From positions 1-30,716 of the IMG/VR virus record IMGVR_UViG_3300042466_000501: 30,716 nt of DNA; one strand, 5' to 3'. Position numbers and translations under genes: made by a program. Below the pieces are notes generated by a model. That model was not told the DNA's origin. It did no database searches and saw only the letters and a list, made by a program, of their open reading frames with translations. Positions 1 to 7,178 of this stretch are shown piece after piece (the first letter of the stretch is position 1; each line of letters opens with the position of its first letter). The DNA is from a virus.

Positions 1-633
1 TGTATCATCATATGATTCCGGATTACAAGTTAATTCTTCAGGAAAAAACGATAAAAATAATGTAATTTGATTTTTAGTATCTATTGGGTTTTTACCAACT
101 ACATATGAATCGTTTCCATTGAATTGCAAAGATGCCATATTAACACCTGGCATTTTTATTTCTTTAGTGTTTAATTCTATATTAAATATTTTACATCTAT
201 GTAATAAATCATTATCCTCATATCCCCATCCCCAATATTCATTTGAATAACCATTTATTGCTTCAAATAAAATAGTTGGAAACAATGTTACACCACCAAA
301 ATATTCATCAAATATAATTCTAGTAAAATTTGAATTATAATTTATAAATTTAGATGAAAGGTGTATAGGATGTGGTGAATATGAATAATCGGCATCAACT
401 GGAATCATGTCTATATCGTGAAATACAACATAATCACATTTTAATCTTTGAGCATATTTAAAACCAATATTTAATAACTTCCCTCTATTAAATGTTTTAG
501 CACCATCTTGTTCTACAATTATTAATTCAAAATCAATATTTTTATTATTTAAATAATTTATTATTGATTTTTTAAAAGCAATTAAATGGTCTGCTCTATC
601 TCTATACGGTACAATTATTGCTAATTTATGCAT
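1..633 (-). CDS. GT7-type (beta-1,4-galactosyltransferase-like) glycosyltransferase, C-terminus cut by window edge
   Basis: This reading frame starts at an ATG (631-633) and stays open to base 1, so 211 residues are visible and the C-terminus is missing. The motif series is that of the GT7 family (B4GALT-like): IIVPYRDR at about residues 6-13, FNRGKLLNIGF at 48-58, FHDIDMIP at 71-78 with the metal-binding DxD (D73, D75), FGGVTLF at 112-118 and WGWGYEDND at 134-142, which corresponds to the acceptor/catalytic WGWGGEDDD loop. Such enzymes move a hexose from UDP-sugar to a terminal sugar. There is no signal peptide or membrane anchor, so it should act in the host cytoplasm. It starts 2 nt after the stop of the 59-residue gene and ends the sugar-modification cassette. 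Whether the acceptor is a virion protein, DNA or a host glycan is not visible. Family assignment is strong; the sugar is uncertain. Confidence 0.88.
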   Translation of the reverse strand, partial: MHKLAIIVPYRDRADHLIAFKKSIINYLNNKNIDFELIIVEQDGAKTFNRGKLLNIGFKYAQRLKCDYVVFHDIDMIPVDADYSYSPHPIHLSSKFINYNSNFTRIIFDEYFGGVTLFPTILFEAINGYSNEYWGWGYEDNDLLHRCKIFNIELNTKEIKMPGVNMASLQFNGNDSYVVGKNPIDTKNQITLFLSFFPEELTCNPESYDDT

Positions 634-635
634 AT

Positions 636-815
636 TTAATCATTATTAGCTTGTGGGGTTGTTTTATGCCATTCTGCTAAGTAATACTGAGCTCTATCAC
701 TCCATTCTTTTTTTTCTATTTCTTCAAACCATACAGTTAAAGCATCCATTGAATTTGCAATCTTTTCAAGTGCTTTTACTTTTCTAGTTTCTAATAATAA
801 TTCTTCATCTGTCAT
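636..815 (-). CDS. Small acidic helical protein (59 aa) between two glycosyltransferases
   Basis: An ATG at 813-815 opens a 59-residue frame ending in TAA at 636-638, beginning MTDEELLLETRKVKALEKIA and ending in TTPQANND. It looks mostly helical, is rich in Glu and Lys, and has two Trp in the middle (TVWFEEIEKKEWSD). It is supported as a real gene by packing: its ATG overlaps the TGA of the upstream glycosyltransferase gene (ATGA, 812-815), and its stop is 2 nt before the GT7 start, so the three genes form one translationally coupled run. I recognise no domain. By position it could be a partner or regulator of the glycosyltransferases, but that is inference. Confidence 0.75.
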   Translation of the reverse strand: MTDEELLLETRKVKALEKIANSMDALTVWFEEIEKKEWSDRAQYYLAEWHKTTPQANND

Positions 816-1660
816 ATTGATATTATTTTGTTAATTAATTGTTCCCATTTTGAATAACCTAAATAATGATAAGTTGGTGATAATTCAAACCCAAATCTTT
901 CATCATCTAATGGTAATTTAAATCTATATTTTGCTAATTCTCTGTACATTTTTCTATATTCTTCGGAATAAGAGTAATCTTTATTTACATTTGCAACTGC
1001 TCTAATTCTTTCTCTACAAGTATTATCCCATTTGAAATGATGAACCTGTACATTATACATTTCAATTGGTGCAATTAAAGGATGCTTCCAACCTTGCCAT
1101 TTCCAAGTTGTATGCCCATCTATTTTAGCATAATGTTGCCCGTTTGTAATCTCAACATATCCTTTTGCAATACAAATTTTATTAGGGTTTGCTCCACTCA
1201 ATGGGTGTCTAAAAAATCCAGCATACGGAAACTTTTCGAATATATCATCCGTATCTAATAGTTCAACCATTTCACCATCTACACCAATTCTATCTACAAA
1301 TCCACCTCTAACCATATCCCAACCGTTCATATCGCATGCGGCTATAATAGATTTAAGTGAATATGAATACGAGTGGAATTCATCATCATCTGATATTACC
1401 CACCAATCATTAGGATGTGTAGATTTAATTTCGTTATATAATTGAGTTACTTTTTCCCAATTATATTTTTCTTCAATTACAGTTTTTACAATTTTAGCAT
1501 TTCGAAATTCAGATACAATATTTTGAACCTCTAATAAATTAGATTGTTCTTCCCAATCATAAACAACAATATGCATTTCATCCACCATATCTGTATAGTG
1601 GTTTAACATATGTTTTAATGTTGTTGTTCTAGAGCCTGTTACGGTAACTAATCTAATCAT
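812..1660 (-). CDS. Glycosyltransferase, GT-A fold (GT2/GT92-like, DDD motif)
   Basis: This 282-residue protein has the layout of a GT-A nucleotide-sugar transferase. The N-terminus (MIRLVTVTGSR) is a Rossmann-like first strand. WWVISDDDEFHSY at about residues 86-98 carries the acidic metal/nucleotide-binding triad D91-D93. A C-terminal VHHFKWD at 206-212 resembles the late His-containing motif seen in GT92/GT2-like enzymes. There is no transmembrane segment, so it is probably cytosolic. Its ATG overlaps the stop of the methyltransferase gene as ATGA (1657-1660), and its own stop overlaps the start of the 59-residue gene, so it is expressed as part of the cassette. The donor and acceptor cannot be read from the sequence. 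The glycosyltransferase assignment is firm, the precise family less so. Confidence 0.82.
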   Translation of the reverse strand: MIRLVTVTGSRTTTLKHMLNHYTDMVDEMHIVVYDWEEQSNLLEVQNIVSEFRNAKIVKTVIEEKYNWEKVTQLYNEIKSTHPNDWWVISDDDEFHSYSYSLKSIIAACDMNGWDMVRGGFVDRIGVDGEMVELLDTDDIFEKFPYAGFFRHPLSGANPNKICIAKGYVEITNGQHYAKIDGHTTWKWQGWKHPLIAPIEMYNVQVHHFKWDNTCRERIRAVANVNKDYSYSEEYRKMYRELAKYRFKLPLDDERFGFELSPTYHYLGYSKWEQLINKIISI

Positions 1661-2424
1661 TTTCTTCTAACTAATGTAAGACCTGTTGATGATGGTTTAT
1701 TTTTTACTATTCCAAAATTAAACAAATCAAATGTTTCCCATTTCGGATTATCTTTTAATTCTTTTACAAATTGAATAGGACCATTCCAATCATCAAAATC
1801 ACCTCTGTCCTTTACTTCGTTTGTTACTAAATAACTATCCGCAAAATTAGGGTCAGTATCGTGAATAGAAATAATTCCATTTGGGGATAGCAGTTGGGAA
1901 TATAATTCAAAATCTTCTTTAACATTTTCATAACTATGTCCTGCATCTATATGTAAGTAATCAATTTTAATATCATTTAATACAAAAAAATTATGGAATG
2001 CCTCTTCTGTAGTAGTTCCTAAAATACGTGGATGAAAAGTTCTTCTGAAAAAAGATTCTTCTTTAAACCAATCCACTTTACCACCGATACCATTCATAGC
2101 ATCCACTACATAAGTAACTCCAATATCTCCCCAATTTAAGTTAGCATCACCTTCAAATATATTTTGTCTATATAAATCATATCTAGCCTGAGTCATTAAT
2201 CTGGGCACAAAACCGCCTCCACTACCTAAACAAACGCAAACTTTTGCTCTCATATACTGAATAAGAGAATAAATAATTAAACCATCTCCTAAATGAGTAT
2301 CGGTTGCTCCATGAGACCATCTGTAAGGAACTGGTGTTTCTTCTTGTTCCTGATGTTCATTGAATTCTAAATTATTTGTTAAGTAACTTTTTAAGTAGTG
2401 TAAATCTTGTAGTACTGGAAGCAT
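1657..2424 (-). CDS. SAM-dependent class I methyltransferase (Methyltransf_24-like)
   Basis: This 255-residue protein carries the features of a Rossmann-fold methyltransferase. A glycine-rich SAM-binding loop lies at about residues 64-74 (VCLGSGGGFVP), an acidic strand end at D108 (VVDAMNG), then DYLHIDAGHSYENV at 155-168 followed by ISIHD at 185-189. The pair HIDAGHSYENV ... IISIHD is typical of the Methyltransf_24/cephalosporin-hydroxylase-like group that acts on sugars and small metabolites. It lies between two glycosyltransferase genes, which suggests O-methylation of a transferred sugar; that is inference. It begins 33 nt after the previous stop, unlike its tightly overlapping neighbours, and a host-type promoter lies just upstream (2459-2490), so it may start its own transcript. 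The substrate is unknown. Confidence 0.8.
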   Translation of the reverse strand: MLPVLQDLHYLKSYLTNNLEFNEHQEQEETPVPYRWSHGATDTHLGDGLIIYSLIQYMRAKVCVCLGSGGGFVPRLMTQARYDLYRQNIFEGDANLNWGDIGVTYVVDAMNGIGGKVDWFKEESFFRRTFHPRILGTTTEEAFHNFFVLNDIKIDYLHIDAGHSYENVKEDFELYSQLLSPNGIISIHDTDPNFADSYLVTNEVKDRGDFDDWNGPIQFVKELKDNPKWETFDLFNFGIVKNKPSSTGLTLVRRK

Positions 2425-2457
2425 TGTCAGTTTTTTAGCTTGGTAATTAAAAGTACA

Positions 2458-3447
2458 TCAAATATACAAAAAAAAATTGAGATTAACAACTTTTTCTATC
2501 CATTTATTTTTATCAGTATATTCTTCTAATCCTGTTTTTAATTTATTAAATTCTTTCAGATTTTTTTTATAACCTTCTTCTAATATTTCTAAATATCTTT
2601 GATGAAATTCTCCTTTACTACTTGCTCTGTATTTGTAATCAATATGTTTCATCCAATCAGTATGTATAATTGGAATTTTACCATTATCAATAGCATCAAA
2701 TATTGAATATCCAAATGGTTCTTTTTCATAACACCCGTGAAATATTTGAAAATTACTTTCAAAAAATTTTTTATGAAATCTATAATCAAATTCCATAAAC
2801 CTATGATAATCCGAATTAGTTTTGGAAGCTTCTAACATTCTTCTATAATCATATTTGTTAGAAAATATAATCGATGGAATGTAATCTAAATAATGTGCGT
2901 TCTTTCGTGTTTCACATCTTGCAGCATAACCTATTTTATCCGATAAAATTCCTAAAAACGGAATATTATTTTTCCATTCATAGTAATTGGTAATTATTTT
3001 TGTTTTAGGATAGTATGTATGAATTGTATCAGCTTTGTATCCAATCCAAACTATATTATCAGAATTATCTAATATTTCTTTTTGCCATTCCCAATCAATA
3101 CGAGTCATTAGATTTTCATACTCATCGTTTAATCCCAACATATCGGGAATAAATGCGTGAACAAAGGTTGTGTGAGTTTTGTAAAGATACTTTTTAATTA
3201 TAGGATTTGGTTTGTATGAATGATGTAGAAAAATTATCTTATCACACTCATTTAATATCCTATTTATTTCTTCATCGTTTTGGAAAGTGTATATTGCATC
3301 TTTTTCTGGCAATAACGGTCTTCCATCAACTACAATTTTGTAATCTTCTGTAACTAATGGTAAGATGTTCTCTACAAAGTTGTTACACCATATATCCGAA
3401 CCTCCTACTATATTTTTTCCATAACCTGTTGTAATAAATACTATCAT
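2458..3447 (-). CDS. GT-B fold glycosyltransferase (group 1 / GT4-like)
   Basis: This 329-residue protein has the two-domain pattern of GT-B glycosyltransferases. The N-terminal domain begins MIVFITTGYG and has the glycine-rich acceptor-side loop GGSDIW at 15-20. The C-terminal domain starts near IGYAARCETRKN (172-183) and contains EPFGYSIFDAIDNGKIPII at about 243-261, the nucleotide-sugar-binding region with the E-x7-type motif characteristic of GT4 enzymes. No signal peptide or membrane helix is visible. Its ATG (3445-3447) overlaps the TGA of the tail-fibre gene (3444-3446) as ATGA, so its translation is coupled to the fibre. This is the main reason to suspect that the fibre, or something assembled with it, is the acceptor. 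Donor sugar is unknown. Confidence 0.8.
   Translation of the reverse strand: MIVFITTGYGKNIVGGSDIWCNNFVENILPLVTEDYKIVVDGRPLLPEKDAIYTFQNDEEINRILNECDKIIFLHHSYKPNPIIKKYLYKTHTTFVHAFIPDMLGLNDEYENLMTRIDWEWQKEILDNSDNIVWIGYKADTIHTYYPKTKIITNYYEWKNNIPFLGILSDKIGYAARCETRKNAHYLDYIPSIIFSNKYDYRRMLEASKTNSDYHRFMEFDYRFHKKFFESNFQIFHGCYEKEPFGYSIFDAIDNGKIPIIHTDWMKHIDYKYRASSKGEFHQRYLEILEEGYKKNLKEFNKLKTGLEEYTDKNKWIEKVVNLNFFLYI
2459..2490 (-). promoter_or_regulatory. Bacteroidota-type promoter (TTG, 20 bp, TATATTTG) before the methyltransferase gene
   Basis: Read on the minus strand, GTTG (2490-2487) is followed by a 20-bp spacer and TATATTTG (2466-2459), an exact match to the TAnnTTTG -7 element of Bacteroidota primary sigma promoters. 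It sits in the last codons of the GT-B gene. Transcription should start shortly before the methyltransferase ATG (2424), giving a leader of roughly 25-30 nt. It could express the lower cassette independently of the late fibre transcript. Part of the match (poly-T next to it) may be chance in AT-rich DNA. Confidence 0.55.
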
Positions 3448-6400
3448 ATAGAACCACTAAGTTTTGCTTCCAATTCTTCTATTCTTTTATTTAAATCTTG
3501 TACTACTTTTATTGTAGATGCAAATATAGATTGGTAATTTAAAGCTTCAATACTTCCAGACTCATCGTGTAATACCCAATCGATATATCCTAAATCATTA
3601 ACTTCTTCGGCTATTAAACCAGTTGCTTTATTTCCGTTATCCGTTTGTTCAATGCCATTATATTTACGAACATTTAAATGTAATATACGATTTGCATCCG
3701 ATTGTGATAAATCTTCAATATTTTTTTTATATTTTCTAGATGATGCTATTTTTTTAACTTTATTTTGTGCATTTACTCCCAATGGGACAGCTTGTGAATC
3801 GTTATATAAAAAATCAAATGATAATGAATCTGAATAATCCGACTCTGCCTCTTTATTTTGGTACAATCTTATTCTTTGGGTAAACATTGAGTATCTTTGA
3901 ACCGAAGTACCAAATATACCTGCTCCGGTAGTAGCATATAATCCTTGGTCATCTATTTGTAAATTACCAAATTTTATTGAGCCAAATCCAGCAACAGTTA
4001 TTCCATTAACTCCAGTAACCGTCAACCCATTAGGTCCCATTGTTACCGCACCTGCAGTTACATCACCTGTAAAAGTACCACCGGTTGCAGTTATTTCTCC
4101 TCTAAATTTGGCATTACCACTACTATCTATTAAAAAGTTTCTTGAAGAAATCCAACCACTTCCAATTGTAATACTACCACCACCGGTAGTATATACTCCA
4201 TCAGTTCCTTTAGTTCCTTTAAATATTGAATTTGAATCAATAGACCATCCACCTATTGTTGCTCCCAATGCGGATAATTCTGCTACGGTTATTTTATCTG
4301 CCGTTACTGCTCCTGCTGCAATCGTACCTGCCGTTACTGCATTTGTTGCAATTTTTCCTGCTGTAATTTGCCCCGCACCTATTTTTGAAGCAACTACTGC
4401 CTCTGCTGCTATTTTACCAGAAGTTACTGCATCTAACGCAATGTTTCCTTCTTGTACTGCGTTAGCTGCTAATTCTGCATTTGTTACTGTACTTTTAGTT
4501 GCCAATCCACCCAAACCGGTTATACCATCTGATGGTGATACACTATTTTTAGTTGCCAATGCCCCCAATCCACTAACTGCCGAATTTGGTACTGAACTAC
4601 CAACTGTTAAATTTCCGGTTATATTTAATGTAGTTCCATCCCAACTTAATCCATTTGCTCCCGTACCACTTAAAAAGAAATTACCATTGTTAGCCATATA
4701 GGTTTTCCAACCTGCCGTAGTTCCACTCCCATTATGATAACCTAAATATTCTGAACCTAAATAGAGACCAGCAGTTCCAGTTGATGGTGCTTTAATTATT
4801 CTACCATTTGCATTTGTAAATACCTTACCATCAACTGCAATTGCAGTAGCACTTGCAGCATCCGCAGATGTTTGTGCATTACTTGCGGCAGTAGCAGCAT
4901 TACTTGCGGCAGTTGCCGCATTATCAATTGCAGTTTTGGTTGCACCACTTGTAATATTAACCTCACCAGTTAAACTCAATGCACTTCCATTCCAAGATAA
5001 TTTATCTCCCAATGAAAGTTTACCGGTACTATCTAAATATACAGGTGTATTTGTATTATTAAATGCTCCAGAATATTCATTATATACCGTATCGGATGGG
5101 TTTACTATTCCACCTATGAATATTTTTCTAGGGTTTTGTCTTGCATCTAAATAAATAGATGGAGTTGTACCAACTTTAAATAATGTACTAAAGTATCCAA
5201 GTTGTCCACCAATAACAGGAGAATAAATTGAATCATTTTCTATAAATGTTCCTGGATATCCACCATTTGCTAATTGTTGTACTCTTGCAAAAGCATCTGC
5301 TTTTGCATTATTAATACTTGTACTTACACTACTACTTAACGATGTAATAGAACTACTAACACTTCCACTCAATACTCCAATTGTACCACTTACAGAACCA
5401 CTTAATACTCCAATTGTACCACTTACAGAACCACTTAAAGTGACTATACTACCACTTACACTTCCACTTAGTGTTACAATTGTAGTGTTAGCTGATGAAC
5501 TGTATAATGTAGCCGTTCCACTAATAGAAGATGATACCCTATTTAAATCTGCTAAAGATGAAGATGCAGATGAACTAATTAATAAAATAGTACCACCAAT
5601 ATTTGTATTACCACCATTAAATAACGCCGATTGTGTTACCGAAACAGGTACATAGTTATTATTTATATCGTAAAATTCAAATTTAAAATTAAATGTTTCA
5701 TTACCCAATACGGTTGGCATTGTGGTTATAAATCCAATTTCATCTGGTGAAAATGCAGTATCTTCTGATAATTTTAAACTAACATTTCCTAAATGCCATT
5801 GACCTTGTGATTGAGAAAAATATAAAGATGCAGTTGGATAATCTCTATCTATTTTAAATGGTATAGTTGTATCTAATAAATTTTTAGTAGGTTGTGTTCC
5901 TATTAGTGTGCCAATACTACTACTTGTTGAACCAGATATTAAATAAATTCCTAAGTTACTATCAGTTGATGCTGAATAAAATGCATCTAAATTTAATTCG
6001 TAAGTATTTGTACTAGATAAATCCAAAGATTGTGTATATCTAAAATTACCGTTTCCAGTCAATCTAACACCTGCTTCAACTCTTGAAGAATCTAAAACTG
6101 CAGTTAATGAACCACTATTCCATTGATTTTTTAAAATTTCTGAGGTAAATATACCAGTATTACCAACTACACTTCCACTTAAACCATATGATATTAATAA
6201 TTCTTTAGATTCAACTAAAATATCTTGTATCAAATCATAATCAGAAATATCACCAATAGATGTTCTAAAAACTTTTACTCGTTTTACATCACCTGCAAAT
6301 GTTTCTAAATTTGAAAGTTTTATATCGGCAAAAGATTGAGTAACTGCCGATGCTACTTTTAAATCATTTTCAATTTTATAAATAGGACTTAATATTTCGG

Positions 6401-6920
6401 AAATTTTAACAGTAGGTCTTTTATAAAAACGAATTTTTGTATTATTTGCCAAAGATGGCACTACATTTATTTCTTTTTGCCATTTAACATTATAGTTCCC
6501 CTCCCAATTTGCAGGTATAGGGGTATTTATCCCATTATTATCATAAGATGATAATTCACCTAATATAGTAATAGTACATGGACCAAATGCGGTATCCGGA
6601 TATATGTAAACAGAAACTAATTTAGAAACACCCTCATAATATTCAGTTACAATTGGTTCACCACCAACCGATGCCGAAATAATACCTTCACCTGGTTCGT
6701 GATAAATAACATCACCATTCGCATCTTTTAATTCAATTTTTATTAAACTATCTGCAATCAAATATTCAGAACCTTGTATAAGAAATGCGTTTTTACCACC
6801 AGTAAACGTATCAGGAAGTTCTGTTAATTTAAAATATTTGCTTAATGGGTCTGTATCTGTAACAAATGTATTATATTTGTCTAAATTATCAGCAAATAAT
6901 GTTTTTTTAGTAATAGCCAT
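3444..6920 (-). CDS. Tail fibre / receptor-binding protein with C-terminal peptidase S74 chaperone domain
   Basis: This 1158-residue protein is built like a trimeric phage fibre. A globular N-terminal part (residues 1-170) probably attaches to the baseplate. A beta-rich middle precedes undecapeptide repeats of the type LSGSVSGTIGV (about 480-540), an Ala-rich stretch (SNAATAASNA type) and repeats such as ITAGKIATNAV. A GGWSI section leads to the C-terminus. Residues about 1057-1158 form a peptidase S74 intramolecular chaperone: SSRKYKKNIEDL near 1060-1071 carries the Ser/Lys self-cleavage motif, followed by GLIAEEV, LNYQSIFA and a terminal coiled coil (VVQDLNKRIEELEAKL). In this family the domain trimerises the fibre and then cuts itself off. 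A late-promoter-like motif lies 15 nt upstream of the ATG, in a divergent intergenic region. The stop overlaps the GT-B gene. Host range should depend on this protein. Confidence 0.9.
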   Translation of the reverse strand: MAITKKTLFADNLDKYNTFVTDTDPLSKYFKLTELPDTFTGGKNAFLIQGSEYLIADSLIKIELKDANGDVIYHEPGEGIISASVGGEPIVTEYYEGVSKLVSVYIYPDTAFGPCTITILGELSSYDNNGINTPIPANWEGNYNVKWQKEINVVPSLANNTKIRFYKRPTVKISEILSPIYKIENDLKVASAVTQSFADIKLSNLETFAGDVKRVKVFRTSIGDISDYDLIQDILVESKELLISYGLSGSVVGNTGIFTSEILKNQWNSGSLTAVLDSSRVEAGVRLTGNGNFRYTQSLDLSSTNTYELNLDAFYSASTDSNLGIYLISGSTSSSIGTLIGTQPTKNLLDTTIPFKIDRDYPTASLYFSQSQGQWHLGNVSLKLSEDTAFSPDEIGFITTMPTVLGNETFNFKFEFYDINNNYVPVSVTQSALFNGGNTNIGGTILLISSSASSSLADLNRVSSSISGTATLYSSSANTTIVTLSGSVSGSIVTLSGSVSGTIGVLSGSVSGTIGVLSGSVSSSITSLSSSVSTSINNAKADAFARVQQLANGGYPGTFIENDSIYSPVIGGQLGYFSTLFKVGTTPSIYLDARQNPRKIFIGGIVNPSDTVYNEYSGAFNNTNTPVYLDSTGKLSLGDKLSWNGSALSLTGEVNITSGATKTAIDNAATAASNAATAASNAQTSADAASATAIAVDGKVFTNANGRIIKAPSTGTAGLYLGSEYLGYHNGSGTTAGWKTYMANNGNFFLSGTGANGLSWDGTTLNITGNLTVGSSVPNSAVSGLGALATKNSVSPSDGITGLGGLATKSTVTNAELAANAVQEGNIALDAVTSGKIAAEAVVASKIGAGQITAGKIATNAVTAGTIAAGAVTADKITVAELSALGATIGGWSIDSNSIFKGTKGTDGVYTTGGGSITIGSGWISSRNFLIDSSGNAKFRGEITATGGTFTGDVTAGAVTMGPNGLTVTGVNGITVAGFGSIKFGNLQIDDQGLYATTGAGIFGTSVQRYSMFTQRIRLYQNKEAESDYSDSLSFDFLYNDSQAVPLGVNAQNKVKKIASSRKYKKNIEDLSQSDANRILHLNVRKYNGIEQTDNGNKATGLIAEEVNDLGYIDWVLHDESGSIEALNYQSIFASTIKVVQDLNKRIEELEAKLSGSI
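5371..5436 (-). repeat. Perfect tandem 33-bp repeat in the fibre gene (11-residue units)
   Basis: Bases 5371-5403 and 5404-5436 are identical, each coding one 11-residue unit (LSGSVSGTIGV type). Three diverged units flank them, making about five undecapeptides in a row. Perfect identity at the DNA level, including silent positions, indicates a recent duplication or recombinational homogenisation. The repeat can change fibre length without a frameshift. Confidence 0.9.
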
Positions 6921-6935
6921 TGATAATATCTTTAA

Positions 6936-6945
6936 TATAAATATC
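6936..6945 (-). promoter_or_regulatory. Probable late promoter motif (GATATTTATA) for the fibre gene
   Basis: On the minus strand GATATTTATA ends 15 nt before the fibre ATG. It lies within an 18-nt block (6927-6944, sense ATATTTATATTAAAGATA) that is identical to the block before the 207-residue structural gene at 15496-15513. The same core precedes five other genes in this window. Confidence 0.6.
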
Positions 6946-6973
6946 CCAAAAAAATATATTTTACATAATTATA

Positions 6974-7007
6974 TAAAGAAAACTAATAATTACTAAAGAA
7001 AACTAAT
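6974..7007 (+). repeat. 14-bp direct repeat with 20-bp period upstream of the small plus-strand gene; candidate operator
   Basis: TAAAGAAAACTAAT occurs at 6974-6987 and again at 6994-7007, directly against the ATG at 7008. The 20-bp period is about two helical turns, so two protein dimers could sit on the same face of the DNA, as ribbon-helix-helix repressors do. It lies between the divergent fibre gene and the small regulator-like gene, and could serve autoregulation. The repeat is seen directly; the operator role is inference. Confidence 0.6.
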
Positions 7008-7178
7008 ATGAAATATGCAATGTTACAAATAAAAAAAGAAACCCACGAACTTCTCAAAGATTATTGTGAAGAACATGGGTTTAAAATGGGTAGTTTAGTT
7101 GAAAACTTAATCAAAAAACACGTTGGTGTTCATAAACCATCTGTTAATGTTTTAAGAGCAGATAAAATTAGAAATTAA
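7008..7178 (+). CDS. Small ribbon-helix-helix-like protein (56 aa), the only plus-strand gene
   Basis: ATG at 7008 opens a 56-residue frame ending with TAA at 7176-7178. The start MKYAMLQIKKETHELLKDYC followed by EEHGFKMGSLVENLIKKHV fits the ribbon-helix-helix plan: one short strand (YAMLQIK), helix A (residues about 11-23), a turn around FKMG, and helix B (29-38). A basic tail (RADKIRN) follows. The family typically acts as a DNA-binding dimer, so a transcriptional regulator is plausible. The gene converges on the SbcCD-fusion gene, with an 11-bp overlap of their 3' ends, and is divergent from the tail fibre gene. No terminator is visible after it. A direct repeat sits immediately upstream. 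It could also be a small non-DNA-binding protein; the fold call rests on pattern only. Confidence 0.72.
   Translation: MKYAMLQIKKETHELLKDYCEEHGFKMGSLVENLIKKHVGVHKPSVNVLRADKIRN

Noticed and set aside
4108-4701. 197-residue open frame on the plus strand within the fibre gene
   Set aside because: It is the mirror of the Ala/Gly/Thr-rich repeat region on the coding strand, with a biased Pro/Ala/Val composition and no domain. The fibre frame is clearly the real one.
5371-5436. CRISPR-like repeat
   Set aside because: The two 33-bp units are adjacent without spacers and code for an in-frame 11-residue fibre repeat.
6936-6943. T4-type late promoter TATAAATA reading on the plus strand
   Set aside because: The same bases read TATAAATA on the plus strand here and at other sites, but apart from this site no plus-strand gene follows. 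Here the box would lie about 65 nt from the small gene. Its fixed position before minus-strand starts favours the minus orientation.
6921-7007. TAnnTTTG promoter for the small plus-strand gene
   Set aside because: The closest match (TATATTTT) lacks the final G and has no TTG at the right distance, so I do not annotate it.
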